DNA from: CAWGMT01 sp963823675
GTDB lineage: Bacteria; Planctomycetota; Planctomycetia; Isosphaerales; Isosphaeraceae
Reading direction: 5' to 3'
NCBI GenBank assembly: GCA_963823675.1
Contig: CAWGMT010000009.1
Span: forward strand, 434,001-498,000
Length of the DNA stretch: 64,000 bases
Position numbers and translations under genes: made by a program. Every line of letters begins with the position of its first letter. Within the stretch, counting starts at the first letter, position 1. Shown here in pieces: positions 21,261 to 29,263 of this stretch. Below the pieces are notes generated by a model, which saw nothing but the letters and a program-made list of their open reading frames with translations, made no database searches and was not told the DNA's origin.

Positions 21261-21818
21261 ATGTCGATCCATCTCAGTGAAGACGACCGCGCCTGCCTGG
21301 AACAGCTCGAAAAACGACCGATGAAGCCGACCCGGCGCCAGAAGGCGATCGCTCTGCTTCGGCTGGACGAGGGTCGCTCGCCAGCGGAAGCGGCGCAGTA
21401 TGCCGGAATCTCCAGGGAACGGGTCGAGGCCCTGGCTACCGGGTTCGCCGAGAGCGGCTTGGCCGGGGTCGGACTGGGAGCGAAGTCGAAGACGCTGGTC
21501 CGTCTCGTCCGTCCCGGTGTCGGCGTTCAAAAGTTTTGCCTGCCGCGGGGGGCAACGCTTGCGGAACTGCTGCGCCAATCCGACGCCACGACGACGGATC
21601 AAGCCGTCTATGTCAACGGCGTCTGGACCGACGAGACGGTGCCGTTGCACGATGGCGCGGTCGTGATGATCGTCCCGCGGCCCAGAAACGCTACGGTCGA
21701 TGAACCCTGGCGTGTAACGATTCCCTCGTTCCGAGACGAGGCACTCTTCCAACAGTACCACGAGATCTTGAAGTCCAGACGACGGGATGTTGGGGAAGAT
21801 GAGGACGCGGGATCGTGA
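21261..21818 (+). CDS. HTH plus ThiS/MoaD-like beta-grasp protein, probable antitoxin partner of the PIN gene
   Basis: A 185-residue protein. Residues 20-75 form a helix-turn-helix of resolvase/homeodomain-like type (MKPTRRQKAIALLRLDEG, SPAEAAQYAGISRERVEAL). Residues 85-150 look like a ThiS/MoaD-type beta-grasp fold (FCLPRGATLAELLRQ, AVYVNGVWTDETVPLHDGA, VVMIVPRP). There is no C-terminal di-glycine, so sulfur-carrier activity is unlikely. Its stop overlaps the GTG of the PIN-domain gene by four bases, the usual layout of an antitoxin followed by its toxin. The start at 21261 has GGGGG seven bases upstream. The antitoxin role is inferred from context; this domain pair is not a standard VapB. 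Confidence 0.65.
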   Translation: MSIHLSEDDRACLEQLEKRPMKPTRRQKAIALLRLDEGRSPAEAAQYAGISRERVEALATGFAESGLAGVGLGAKSKTLVRLVRPGVGVQKFCLPRGATLAELLRQSDATTTDQAVYVNGVWTDETVPLHDGAVVMIVPRPRNATVDEPWRVTIPSFRDEALFQQYHEILKSRRRDVGEDEDAGS

Positions 21819-22261
21819 ACCTGCTGGACACGGACGTCGTGAGCCACGTCCAAAAAACCGACCCTGTCGGGACTTCGATCGTGGTGGCGATGGCGGCGTT
21901 TCCGAACTCTGATTTCCGGATAACGACGGTCACGGCATACGAGATGGTCAACGGGGCCATCGGCCTGATCCATGACCTGAGGAGGAATCGCAAGGACCTG
22001 ATCCCGGGCTTCCAATTGTTCCAGGAACTGCTCGACTACCTGGGGCTCTGGGCGGGAAGGATCCTTCCATATGACGCCGCATCCGAGCGGATCTATCGGG
22101 GATTTCCGTCCCGGCTCCGTCAAGAGCTAGGAAATGACGCGCGGATCGCGGCAATCGCGCTCACGCACGGCGCTGGCGTCTGGACTTGCAACGCGAGCGA
22201 CTACATGCGCGTGCCTGGGCTCACCGTTTACGCGGCGGAGTCTGGGTCGCGGGTTATTTGA
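21815..22261 (+). CDS. PIN-domain ribonuclease, VapC-like toxin
   Basis: A 148-residue PIN protein. VapC-type toxins are Mg-dependent RNases. Acidic residues expected for the active site are D5 in MNLLDTDVVSH, E43 in TAYEMVNG, and Asp residues in LGNDARIAAIAL and CNASDYMRVPGL. The GTG start overlaps the last codon of the preceding HTH/beta-grasp gene (GTGA), implying translational coupling. A small, coupled, two-gene unit with no other partner supports a toxin-antitoxin module. Confidence 0.8.
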   Translation: MNLLDTDVVSHVQKTDPVGTSIVVAMAAFPNSDFRITTVTAYEMVNGAIGLIHDLRRNRKDLIPGFQLFQELLDYLGLWAGRILPYDAASERIYRGFPSRLRQELGNDARIAAIALTHGAGVWTCNASDYMRVPGLTVYAAESGSRVI

Positions 22262-22719
22262 CAGTTCCTGGGCTCGCGATATGGTAGGACCAGCCCGCTT
22301 GATTACACCCGGTTTTCGTCAGCCCACCCTGGCGCCCCCTTATCACAATCAGTTGTTGGGCCGCCCCTCATCCTCGACGAGGGCGCTAAAGGGCAGCGGG
22401 CCGCCCGACCTTATCACGGCAGGTGCTTGGGCCGCCCCTCATCCGGCCCTTCCGGCCACCTTCCCCCGGGGGGGAAGGAAAACGGCGCTCGCCGAGGCTG
22501 TGCAGTGAATACGGGAGGAATGCAGCACTCCCGCAGGGGCGAACTCTCATCACCCGAGGGGGGGGCCCCCTCGATCCAGCACCGGCATGCCCGCCACGGC
22601 AAACCCGCACCGGAGCATGTCCCCGGTGTCAGACGCCGTGTGCCGGCGTCTTCGAGTCGAACCCCGGAACCTAGGGCCCGAGAAGATTACCCGTGACGTT
22701 GGCCGGCATGGCCTGAACC
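22262..22719. repeat. Gene-free region with GC-rich direct repeats
   Basis: Four hundred and fifty-eight bases between the PIN gene and the convergent DUF1080 gene. A 35-base unit is repeated at 22339-22373 and 22410-22444; it begins CTTATCAC and shares an identical 17-base end (TGGGCCGCCCCTCATCC). A CCTTCCCCC/GGGGGGAAGG palindrome follows near 22460-22478. No open frame here is convincing. The sequence resembles interspersed GC-rich intergenic repeats; a function is not apparent. Confidence 0.5.
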
Positions 22720-23372
22720 CTAATCCCGCTTCTTGAGCAGGATATTGCGGAAGTGAATCTCGGCCCCTTCGGATTGCCAGCCGATTGGGCCCTCGGTCAG
22801 CTCGGTTTTACCGGAGCTGACCGCAACGCCGTTGAGCTTGACCGAGACCGTGCCATTGGCGTCGCAGGTGATCTCGGTGGTGTTCCACTCGCCCATGGGC
22901 TTCACGGCCTGCTTGTGCGCCTCGGCATCGAATTTCTGCTCGATCGGCTTGACCTTGATGAAGAAGAGCTTCCCGTGATCGAAGTAGCGCCCTGCGGCTC
23001 GACCGCTTGCGGCCACAACGCGTGCGGCGGATGAATGTGGACCAGACAGCCGCTGTTGCTCGACGGCTCGCTGCCGGCCGGATAACGCCAGTCGTAGCGC
23101 AACACGTAGTTGGAATAACTCTTGTCGGTGTAAAAGTAACCGTTCGGCTTGCCGCTACAGCGGATCACGCCGTCCTCGACCGTCCAGGTCTTGGCAGGGT
23201 CGGCATCGCCGGCCTTGGGATCCAGGAAGGTCTTGAATCCCGTCAGGTCCTTCCCGTTGAATAGGGGTGTAGAGTCCTGGGTTCCCCGCTTGTTGTCCGC
23301 AACGACGCCGGCCGGCAATGCAGCAGCCCAAAAAGCCAGAAGTCCGGTGATGATGGCGGATCGCATCGGCAT
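22720..23372 (-). CDS. DUF1080 (3-keto-disaccharide hydrolase-like) secreted protein, one frameshift
   Basis: The N-terminus is a signal peptide (MRSAIITGLLAFWAAALPAG). The body has the concanavalin-like beta-sandwich landmarks of DUF1080: STPLFNGKDLTGF, WTVEDGVIRCSGKP, NYVLRYDWRYP and, at the end, IGWQSEGAEIHFRNI. The frame changes near 23000, after LVHIHPPHALWPQAVE. About 215 residues, the usual size. Members act on or bind carbohydrates and are very numerous in planctomycetes; the specific substrate is unknown. Confidence 0.82.
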
Positions 23373-23422
23373 GCTCCTTTGAGTTTGCGTCCAGTTGGCA
23401 ACTTGGATTCCGGTCGAGCATT

Positions 23423-24329
23423 TTAGCTCGACTTACCGGCGTTCACGACCGGCTGCGTGCCGCGTTCCGAGCAGAGCACGACCAGCAGGTTGCTGACCAT
23501 CGCCGCCTTCTTCTCGTTGTCCAGCTCGACGATATTCTGGTGCGAGAGCATCTGCAAGGCCATCTCGACCATGCCGACGGCCCCCTCGACAATCTTCTGG
23601 CGGGCCGCGACCACCGCACTGGCCTGCTGCCTCTGGAGCATCGCGTGGGCAATTTCGGGTGCATACGCCAGGTGGCTGATCCTGGCCTCCAGTACCTCGA
23701 CACCGGCCTGCGAGAGCCGCTCCTGGATTTCGGTCTTCAAGTGCTGGGCAACCACGGCCGTGTGGCTGCGCAGCGAGACTTCGCCCTCAGCGTGGGCATC
23801 ATAGGGATAACTCAGGGCCATGTTCCGCAACGCCGACTCGCTCTGGACATGGACGAAGTTGTCGTAGTTGTCCACGTGGAAGAGCGCCTCGGCGGTGTCG
23901 ACGACTTTCCAGACGACCACGGCCGCGATCTCGATCGGGTTGCCGGCGAGGTCGTTGACCTTGAGCCGTTCGCTCTCGAAGTTCCGTATCCGCAACGAGA
24001 TGCCCCGCTTGGTGAAGAACGGGTTGACCCACCTCAGGCCCGGCTCGCGCACCGTGCCCTTGTAGTTGCCGAAGAGCTGAAGGACTTTTGCCTCGTTCGG
24101 GCTGACCGTGAACAGACCGATCAGGCCGACGACGCAGCCAATTCCAGTGAGAATCGCCAGCGTGACGAGCAACGGGCTCTCCATCGCCGCCCCGGCGGCG
24201 AACACAAGACCGGACACGAGCCAGTCCGCCCAGAAACAGGGCCAACATCCCCAGCCCCGGCTTCGGGATGACCAGAACCTCGCGCATGATCTGCGACGGT
24301 TTCGTTGTCCTCTCAAAATTCTCGTCCAT
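23423..24329 (-). CDS. SPFH/Band 7 membrane protein (stomatin/prohibitin family), one frameshift
   Basis: Two N-terminal transmembrane helices (GLGMLALFLGGL and LLVTLAILTGIGCVVGLI) are followed by the SPFH domain (VSPNEAKVLQLFGNYKG, GLRWVNPFF, LKVNDLAGNPIEIAAVVVW, SALRNMA). A helical C-terminus with GVEVLEARISHLAYAPEIA ends the protein. SPFH proteins form large membrane-microdomain assemblies. The frame changes near 24220, within the first membrane region; the reconstructed start is MDENFERTTKPSQI at 24329. It is separated by about 100 bases from the acyltransferase gene upstream and may share its transcript. Confidence 0.83.
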
Positions 24330-24427
24330 CGTGGAAATTCCCTGTTTTGGCGTCTGGTGATCGGGTTGGTCGTCAAGGTGTGTTCGCTGCAAGAACGTCG
24401 GCATTGACGAAATTTTTCGCCCACGGC

Positions 24428-25645
24428 TCACGCCTGTCGGTCAACGATGGAGTCGATGAGGTGCTGGATCACGTCGCGGAGCTGTTCGGCGACCCGGCGG
24501 CGGACTGCGTGTGGATCCGGAACGTAGCACGCCACGTACCGCGCCAGGTCGATGGGATCGCCGATGCGCACGAAGACATCGCGCCTGGCGAGCTGGCGTG
24601 GCCGACTGGAACCGTAAACCTCGCGCTCCAGCTTGAGAACCATCTCCGCGAGCCGCTCCTGAGATGGGTCGAGGTCGACGTAGTGCGGCTGCCAGCTACC
24701 CATGTGAACCACTCGCTTGAGCGCTTCGAGATCGTTGTGCAACTCCGCCCGGCTCTGATCGCTGTATTTCCCTCCCTGCCTCAGCAAGTTCCGCAGGAAC
24801 GAAATAAGCCGCCAGGTACGATCCATCGTCTGCCCTCCAGAGCGGACCGTGGGACCTGGGTATTGGACCTCCATCTGCGCGAGGACGGCTTGACGCACCT
24901 GCTGCACCCGGTCGCTCAGATCGGCGAGACGATCGGGATCGGGTTTCAGGCGGTGAATGAGCTCCTGGCGATGCAAGAGCTCCGCGACGATGAGAGCCAG
25001 CCGACGCGGCAGTGAGTCGCCATGACTGCGCTCGAAGAGGCGCTCTTCCATCAAGCGGGTCCGCCGCTCCAGAGTCGGTTGGATGGGTTGGCGGTACCGG
25101 TACTTGATGGCCATCGGGACCACGTAAGCGGTCCAGTCGGGCTCGGTGCGCCGCGCCTCGACCACGGCCTGCATGCCGATCTCGACCACGCCGCTTTTGA
25201 AAGGCTGCACCAGATCATTGAGGTAATAGATTTCCCCTTCCGGGAAGATGACGAGCATTTCCCGTGCCCGTTTCACCACATCGATGGCGTAGCGTTTGGC
25301 CCGGTCGTTCTGGCCTCCGCGCTCGACGGAAAAAGCGCCCAGGCGCTGGAGCCACCAGCCGGCGAGGCCGCGGCCTTCGTCAAACGCTTCTCGGTTCATC
25401 ATGTAGAGGAACCGGCGGCCGCAGCGGCGGGAGAGTTCCACGCAGGCCTGGAAGTCGGTCTCGTCGGCGTGGTTGGAGGCGAGGATCAGGCCCACACCCG
25501 GGGGAAGGTCCCGCAGGGCCTTCAGGTCGCGCCGCTCGATGCGTATCCGGTTCCGCCAGGCCAGGTCGAGTCTGAGGTAGGTCCCAACGGCCCAGATCAC
25601 CCACGCAGCAGGCGCGGCCGGTCGAAAACCGGGGCTTTCGGACAT
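24428..25645 (-). CDS. PlsC-type 1-acyl-glycerol-phosphate acyltransferase family protein
   Basis: A 405-residue protein. The acyltransferase domain lies at about residues 30-230: motif I NHADETD (an HxxxxD form) and the FPEG motif in MLVIFPEGEIYYL. About 170 residues of helical, charged sequence follow that are not part of the core domain. It presumably acylates a lipid or lyso-lipid at the membrane; the acceptor is unknown. The start MSESPGFRPAAPA has AGAGG upstream. The transmembrane helix at AAWVIWAVGTYLRL would anchor it. Confidence 0.78.
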   Translation of the reverse strand: MSESPGFRPAAPAAWVIWAVGTYLRLDLAWRNRIRIERRDLKALRDLPPGVGLILASNHADETDFQACVELSRRCGRRFLYMMNREAFDEGRGLAGWWLQRLGAFSVERGGQNDRAKRYAIDVVKRAREMLVIFPEGEIYYLNDLVQPFKSGVVEIGMQAVVEARRTEPDWTAYVVPMAIKYRYRQPIQPTLERRTRLMEERLFERSHGDSLPRRLALIVAELLHRQELIHRLKPDPDRLADLSDRVQQVRQAVLAQMEVQYPGPTVRSGGQTMDRTWRLISFLRNLLRQGGKYSDQSRAELHNDLEALKRVVHMGSWQPHYVDLDPSQERLAEMVLKLEREVYGSSRPRQLARRDVFVRIGDPIDLARYVACYVPDPHAVRRRVAEQLRDVIQHLIDSIVDRQA

Positions 25646-25782
25646 GGCTAACCTCTTGCTCCAGCGCCGAATTCCCGTAGACGCTGGGGGTGCGGCCTCC
25701 GGCCGCAACCATGAGCGAATTCCAGATTTTAGTTCCACTTTCCCAGATTCCAATAGCAGACGCGAAAGCCCCGCTCAGAAGA

Positions 25783-26382
25783 TCAGGATTCTCCCGGTGG
25801 GCGGGCCTCGGAACGCTCGAAGAAGACGAGAAGGGTATTCCCGTAACGTTTCTGCCTCATTTCGTGGATATTGTCCAGACCGAGGCTGCGGTATTCGTTG
25901 GGATGGATCTGGACGATGACTTGCCCGGCCGAAAGGTCCTCGGTCGATTCCGCGGGCGATGGGCGCAGCAATTCGGGCCGATCGTTGAGATGACGCATTG
26001 CCTCCGACCAGAGATTCTTGTACTGCGGAGGCGCGATATAGATCAGATCGAACTGCTTTCTGGTTCCTCTCAGGTACTCGAAAGCGTCCGTGTGCAAGAC
26101 CTCGGCGCGATCGGCGAGACCGGTTGAGGCAAGGTTTTTCTTGATGGTCGCGACCGCCTTGTACGCGAGGTCGATGAAGGTGCAAGTCGCAGCGCCCTGG
26201 CTCAGCGCCTCGATGCCGACGCTGCCGCTGCCGGCAAACAGATCGAGCATCTCCATGCCCGCAATCCGTGGACGCAGGATGTCGAAGAGGGAGGTCTTGA
26301 CGCGATCCAGGATCGGGCGCGTGCCGCTGCCGGGAACAACAAGCAGTTTCTGGCCGCGCACCGATCCCCCGACCACGCGCAT
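25783..26382 (-). CDS. rsmD: 16S rRNA (guanine966-N2)-methyltransferase
   Basis: RsmD methylates G966 of 16S rRNA. The 199 residues begin MRVVGGSVRGQKL and include RVKTSLFDIL and motif I MLDLFAGSGSVGIEALS, all typical. The catalytic (D/N)PP(Y/F) motif is replaced by IAPPQYKNLW, so a proline pair is kept but the usual acidic residue is not. AGGGGAG precedes the chosen ATG. The rest of the family pattern is intact, so the assignment is firm while the active-site change is noteworthy. Confidence 0.88.
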   Translation of the reverse strand: MRVVGGSVRGQKLLVVPGSGTRPILDRVKTSLFDILRPRIAGMEMLDLFAGSGSVGIEALSQGAATCTFIDLAYKAVATIKKNLASTGLADRAEVLHTDAFEYLRGTRKQFDLIYIAPPQYKNLWSEAMRHLNDRPELLRPSPAESTEDLSAGQVIVQIHPNEYRSLGLDNIHEMRQKRYGNTLLVFFERSEARPPGES

Positions 26383-26505
26383 CAGCGCTCCCCTTGGAAT
26401 GGTGTCAGCTCGGCGCCCGTTCGACCGGACGGAAGAGATCAGGGAATCATATTCGAGGACCTCACAACGACGTGCGAATCGTTCCATGGTGCGCAAGCCC
26501 ACGAT

Positions 26506-26895
26506 TCAGGAGTTCGGCTTCGTCTTGAGGTCCCGGAACTGCGGTGACTTGGCCAGGGTGAAGAGCACCACCTCTTCCCCCGTCACAGTGCTGATGTCGT
26601 GGTGCATGCTCAATACCTTGATGCCGGTCTTTTCCTGGATCATCGCTTCCATGAGCGGCCGCGCGGTTTCGAGTAGATGGGTTCGCACCTGCTTGAGCAG
26701 GTCTCTTCCCTTCTCGGCCGGGAGCGACCGGACCAGATGCTGTTCGGCGGCGGTCAAGACGCCCTCGAGGCGGACCACGAGCAGGTCATCGATCAAGTGT
26801 GCGTGGATATCCTTGGGCCCGCGCCCCATGAATTCCTGCTCGAAGCGGCTCATCCCCTGGCAGATGGCGGCTTCCATTTCTCCCTGCGTTTTCAT
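26506..26895 (-). CDS. MpsC family (DUF2294) protein, paralogue 1
   Basis: A 129-residue protein beginning MKTQGEMEAAICQGM. It is strongly similar throughout to the protein at 47923-48300, for example in the LEGVLTAAEQHLVRSLPAEKGR and LHHDISTVTGEE regions (the latter MHHDISTVTGEE here). This domain was called DUF2294 and has been linked to the Na-translocating MpsC system, but its biochemical activity is not established. GAGAGG precedes the ATG. It is divergent from repeat element A, whose promoter starts about 130 bases away on the other strand. Confidence 0.75.
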   Translation of the reverse strand: MKTQGEMEAAICQGMSRFEQEFMGRGPKDIHAHLIDDLLVVRLEGVLTAAEQHLVRSLPAEKGRDLLKQVRTHLLETARPLMEAMIQEKTGIKVLSMHHDISTVTGEEVVLFTLAKSPQFRDLKTKPNS

Positions 26896-27019
26896 GGCGG
26901 CCTCTCGCGCGTTCCATCTCAAAGTCGGGAGGCCACACGCTCGGTCTGCCTGGGGGGCGACCGAACCCGAATGGTCCATCCTCGGGATATCGAAGGTTCA
27001 TGATACAAAAGAACGAAGC

Positions 27020-27224
27020 GGAATTCACTTGCATTTCTCGACCCGCGCGGGACAATGAGAGGTGTAAGGGAGCCGGCGGGTAACAGCACTCGGCTCCGAT
27101 GATAATTTGAATTGAGTTTGTCGGACGACTAGATAAAGGGCAACCCGGCTGGTCCGGGGGGCTCGTTGACGAGTAAGCCGACGTGGCCGAAACCCTGAGG
27201 GGGTTCGGCCACGCCGGCTTTTTT
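27020..27224 (+). promoter_or_regulatory. Repeat element A: promoter, structured leader and terminator
   Basis: One of seven related elements. The -35-like TTGCAT is at 27029-27034, the -10-like GACAAT at 27051-27056, with a 16-base spacer. The predicted transcript of about 160 nt contains stem GAGCCG/CGGCTC, a weak second stem, the conserved GTCGGACGAC at 27119-27128, the GGGCAACCCGG(ctggt)CCGGGG hairpin, GCTCGTTGACGAG, and a terminator ending in six T. A start codon follows 48 bases after the T-tract. The element fills most of the 377-base gap 26896-27272. Confidence 0.75.
27177..27224 (+). terminator. Intrinsic terminator of element A
   Basis: A 15-bp near-perfect stem (27177-27191 against 27204-27218) is followed by six T. 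Its 5' arm contains CCGAC, complementary to the GTCGG motif at 27119-27123 in the leader. Confidence 0.88.
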
Positions 27225-27272
27225 GTTCGCTTGAACTGGCGCCGATCGACCGCAGCCACCAGGGAGGCTCAT

Positions 27273-27500
27273 ATGAAGAATGGCAATTTCACCATGGATG
27301 ACCACATCACCCGTGCCAAATGGCCTTTGGCACGCTGGCGAACAGACCACATCGACAGATGGCTGGCGGTGGTCATCGGTGAGGACACGCTGCTGGCCTG
27401 GTGGACGAGGCCTTTACGCCCAGAGGCCAGTTCCTGGCCTCGGGTGGCTGTCTGCCCTTCTCCAACTTGGAACGAGTTCGATCCTACAGGGATTGTATGA
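27273..27500 (+). CDS. Small protein of unknown function behind element A
   Basis: A 75-residue open frame starting MKNGNFTMDDHITRAKW with a good GGGAGG ribosome binding site seven bases upstream. It begins 48 bases after the terminator of element A. The composition is Trp-rich (six Trp in the first two thirds), with no membrane segment and no recognised domain. The position and ribosome binding site are the main evidence; it may be a short leader ORF for the next gene, which starts 95 bases downstream. Confidence 0.4.
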   Translation: MKNGNFTMDDHITRAKWPLARWRTDHIDRWLAVVIGEDTLLAWWTRPLRPEASSWPRVAVCPSPTWNEFDPTGIV

Positions 27501-27595
27501 TGAGCCGCACGCCCAGCGCGAAGGGTTAATGGAGCAGAAGGAAGGACCACTGTGGAATATGACGTACCCAGGAAATCCGGTTTAGGAGGGTTCAG

Positions 27596-28369
27596 ATGGC
27601 AAATAAGAGAGCCGTCGCGCGCCGGCCCAAGGTGAAATCCAAGGGTGAGGACGCGGTCACGCCCAAGCAGGCGAATCACAAGAGCACGCCCGTCCATGCC
27701 AAATCCGTTCTTTCCACGAAGAACACACACAAGACGGCCGCTCACAAGGTGGCGGTCTCCAGCACAATGAAACCCAAACCGGCTCACACTCGGCGTGTGA
27801 GGCAAAAACCGCTCGCGATGGTAGCCCCAGAAAGCCATCCCGAACTCGAGGCCGTTCCGGTACCGCAATATGATCGCTTCCGCGACGTACTGACCGAACT
27901 GGCCGATTCCGTGTTGTCCAACACCGATCCTGAAATCTGGTTCATGGGACTGTGTTACGCCCCCCCCTCGAACCAGAACGACGTCTTCGTGCTGTGGGTC
28001 ACCCAGCACTCGAGCGGCGGCCGATTCAACCCGCGCCCGGTTCTTGACGCCATCAAAACGCCAAGTCAGACAGTGGCCTTGAATGACGATCAGTCATTCA
28101 TTCAGCATGTGGTTGACGTCGAAACCCTCTCGCGCGTCCTCAAACAGTGCAGTGCCGGAAACCACCCCGACTCCGATGTGATCAACTCGCTCATCGATGC
28201 CATTCGGGCCGAGCGCTATCACATCATGCTTCCGAGGAACCCGTCGAACCCCATGCTTGCAGTAGCAAGCGCCTTGGCGCCGCTGACCGAAAAGCTGGCC
28301 GTCGGGGCCAGGCGATCAAAGGCAGGCAATGGGACGCCGACAACGGATACGGACGCTGCTCGTTCTTGA
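27596..28369 (+). CDS. Hypothetical protein with Lys-rich N-terminal tail
   Basis: A 257-residue protein with TAGGAGGG before the ATG. Residues 1-80 are Lys/Ala/Arg/Thr-rich and lack acidic residues, similar in composition to histone H1-like bacterial tails. Residues 90-230 form a conserved-looking globular domain (YDRFRDVLTELADSVLSN, PEIWFMGLCYAPP, DVFVLWVTQHSSGG). No family was recognised. The basic tail suggests nucleic-acid or polyanion binding, but that is inference only. Confidence 0.6.
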   Translation: MANKRAVARRPKVKSKGEDAVTPKQANHKSTPVHAKSVLSTKNTHKTAAHKVAVSSTMKPKPAHTRRVRQKPLAMVAPESHPELEAVPVPQYDRFRDVLTELADSVLSNTDPEIWFMGLCYAPPSNQNDVFVLWVTQHSSGGRFNPRPVLDAIKTPSQTVALNDDQSFIQHVVDVETLSRVLKQCSAGNHPDSDVINSLIDAIRAERYHIMLPRNPSNPMLAVASALAPLTEKLAVGARRSKAGNGTPTTDTDAARS

Positions 28370-28461
28370 CGCCGCTCGAGACAAACATGTGAGTTGCCGC
28401 AGGCGATGGCGTCAGTGGCCGCGGCCTTCTCCAAGCATCAGGCCAACGGGAGGAGTCATCC

Positions 28462-28605
28462 ATGGGTTTGCTCTCGCTGATCGTCCTGGTCGCGCTGGTC
28501 TGGGGTAGTTTGTCACGATGGGGTTACGGCCGAAGCTGGGGTTACGGCGCGGATGGCATGAAACTTGCTTACGTATCTATCAGGCAACCCTTTTCCAAGG
28601 AGTAA
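28462..28605 (+). CDS. DUF3309-like small membrane protein, apparently truncated
   Basis: A 47-residue protein. Residues 1-30 match the first half of the DUF3309 protein at 40984-41142: a hydrophobic helix followed by SRWGYGRSWGYG. The second transmembrane segment normally found after GYGPSGG is missing; instead the sequence continues ADGMKLAYVSIRQPFSKE. The ribosome binding site GGGAGGAG is good. It may be a remnant produced by a deletion, or the frame may be broken after GYGADG. It directly precedes csbD by four bases. Confidence 0.5.
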   Translation: MGLLSLIVLVALVWGSLSRWGYGRSWGYGADGMKLAYVSIRQPFSKE

Positions 28606-28609
28606 CGTC

Positions 28610-28816
28610 ATGAATTGGGATCAGATCACGGGCGACTGGAAACAGTTGAAAGGCAAAGTGAAAGAGAAATGGGGCAAGCTGACCGACGACGACCTGACGA
28701 CCATCGCCGGGAAGCGTGATCAGCTCGCCGGCCTCCTCCAGCAAAAGTATGGATACGCCAAGGACCAAGCCGAGAAGGAGCTCAACGAGTTCTCAAATAA
28801 ACTTTCACAACGGTGA
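28610..28816 (+). CDS. csbD: CsbD-like general stress protein
   Basis: Sixty-eight residues, MNWDQITGDWKQLKGKVK then KWGKLTDDDLTTIAGKRDQL, the classical CsbD signature. CsbD proteins are abundant stress-induced proteins of unknown biochemical role, in B. subtilis under sigma-B control. The start at 28610 has CAAGGAGTAAC directly upstream and overlaps the end region of the preceding small gene. The lipoprotein gene follows after six bases. Confidence 0.9.
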   Translation: MNWDQITGDWKQLKGKVKEKWGKLTDDDLTTIAGKRDQLAGLLQQKYGYAKDQAEKELNEFSNKLSQR

Positions 28817-28822
28817 TTACCA

Positions 28823-29263
28823 ATGAAGAGTTCATTCGCTGGTCTGCTCGCTTTGGCGCTGGTTACGCTCAGCGGGTGCAATGAGGGCACGCCTGGGGGA
28901 TCGGGAATAACCAGCTCGCACCAGAAGCAACCCGCCTACGGAGAGGCCGAAAACACGTTCAAACTGAGCGTGCCTGGGATGTCAACCACCCTCCACCAAG
29001 GAGAGACGAAAGAAGTCACGATCGGCATCGACCGCGGCAAGAACTTCGAGGGGGACGTGACGCTCAAGTTCGCCGACGGGCCCGAAGGAGTGACCATTGA
29101 ATCCGCGAGCCCGATCATCAAGCACGGCGACACGGAAGCGAAAGTCACTTTCAAGGCGACTTCCGACGCCTCGCTGGGCGACTTCACGGTCAAGGTGACG
29201 GGGCACCCGACCATGGGCCCCGACGCCACGAGCGAATACAAAATCAATGTGGCCAAGAAGTAG
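28823..29263 (+). CDS. Lipoprotein with immunoglobulin-like beta-sandwich
   Basis: A 146-residue lipoprotein. The signal peptide ends in the lipobox LSGC (Cys19 or so), so it should be lipidated and envelope-located. Residues 45-145 look like one Ig-like or CARDB-type beta-sandwich (FKLSVPGMSTTLHQGE, KEVTIGIDRGKNFEGDVTL, KVTFKATSDASLGDFTVKV). It is six bases after csbD and probably cotranscribed. The function is unknown; stress-related envelope protection is a contextual guess. Confidence 0.7.
   Translation: MKSSFAGLLALALVTLSGCNEGTPGGSGITSSHQKQPAYGEAENTFKLSVPGMSTTLHQGETKEVTIGIDRGKNFEGDVTLKFADGPEGVTIESASPIIKHGDTEAKVTFKATSDASLGDFTVKVTGHPTMGPDATSEYKINVAKK

Noticed and set aside
22640..22680. 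tRNA-like gtcgaaccccgg segment.
   Set aside because: No cloverleaf can be formed around it; no acceptor stem pairing.
27055..27110. A leader peptide beginning at ATG just after GACA in the repeat elements.
   Set aside because: The ATG overlaps the -10 box, is absent in copy F (ATA), and the frames and peptide sequences are not conserved.
27121..27180. Resemblance of GGGCAACCCGG...GACGAGTAAGCC in the repeat elements to the GGGCAAACC...GACGCAAAGCC core of c-di-GMP-I riboswitches.
   Set aside because: Only scattered short matches; the P2 tetraloop, the receptor and the spacing of the GEMM core are not reproduced. A covariance search would be needed to revive it.
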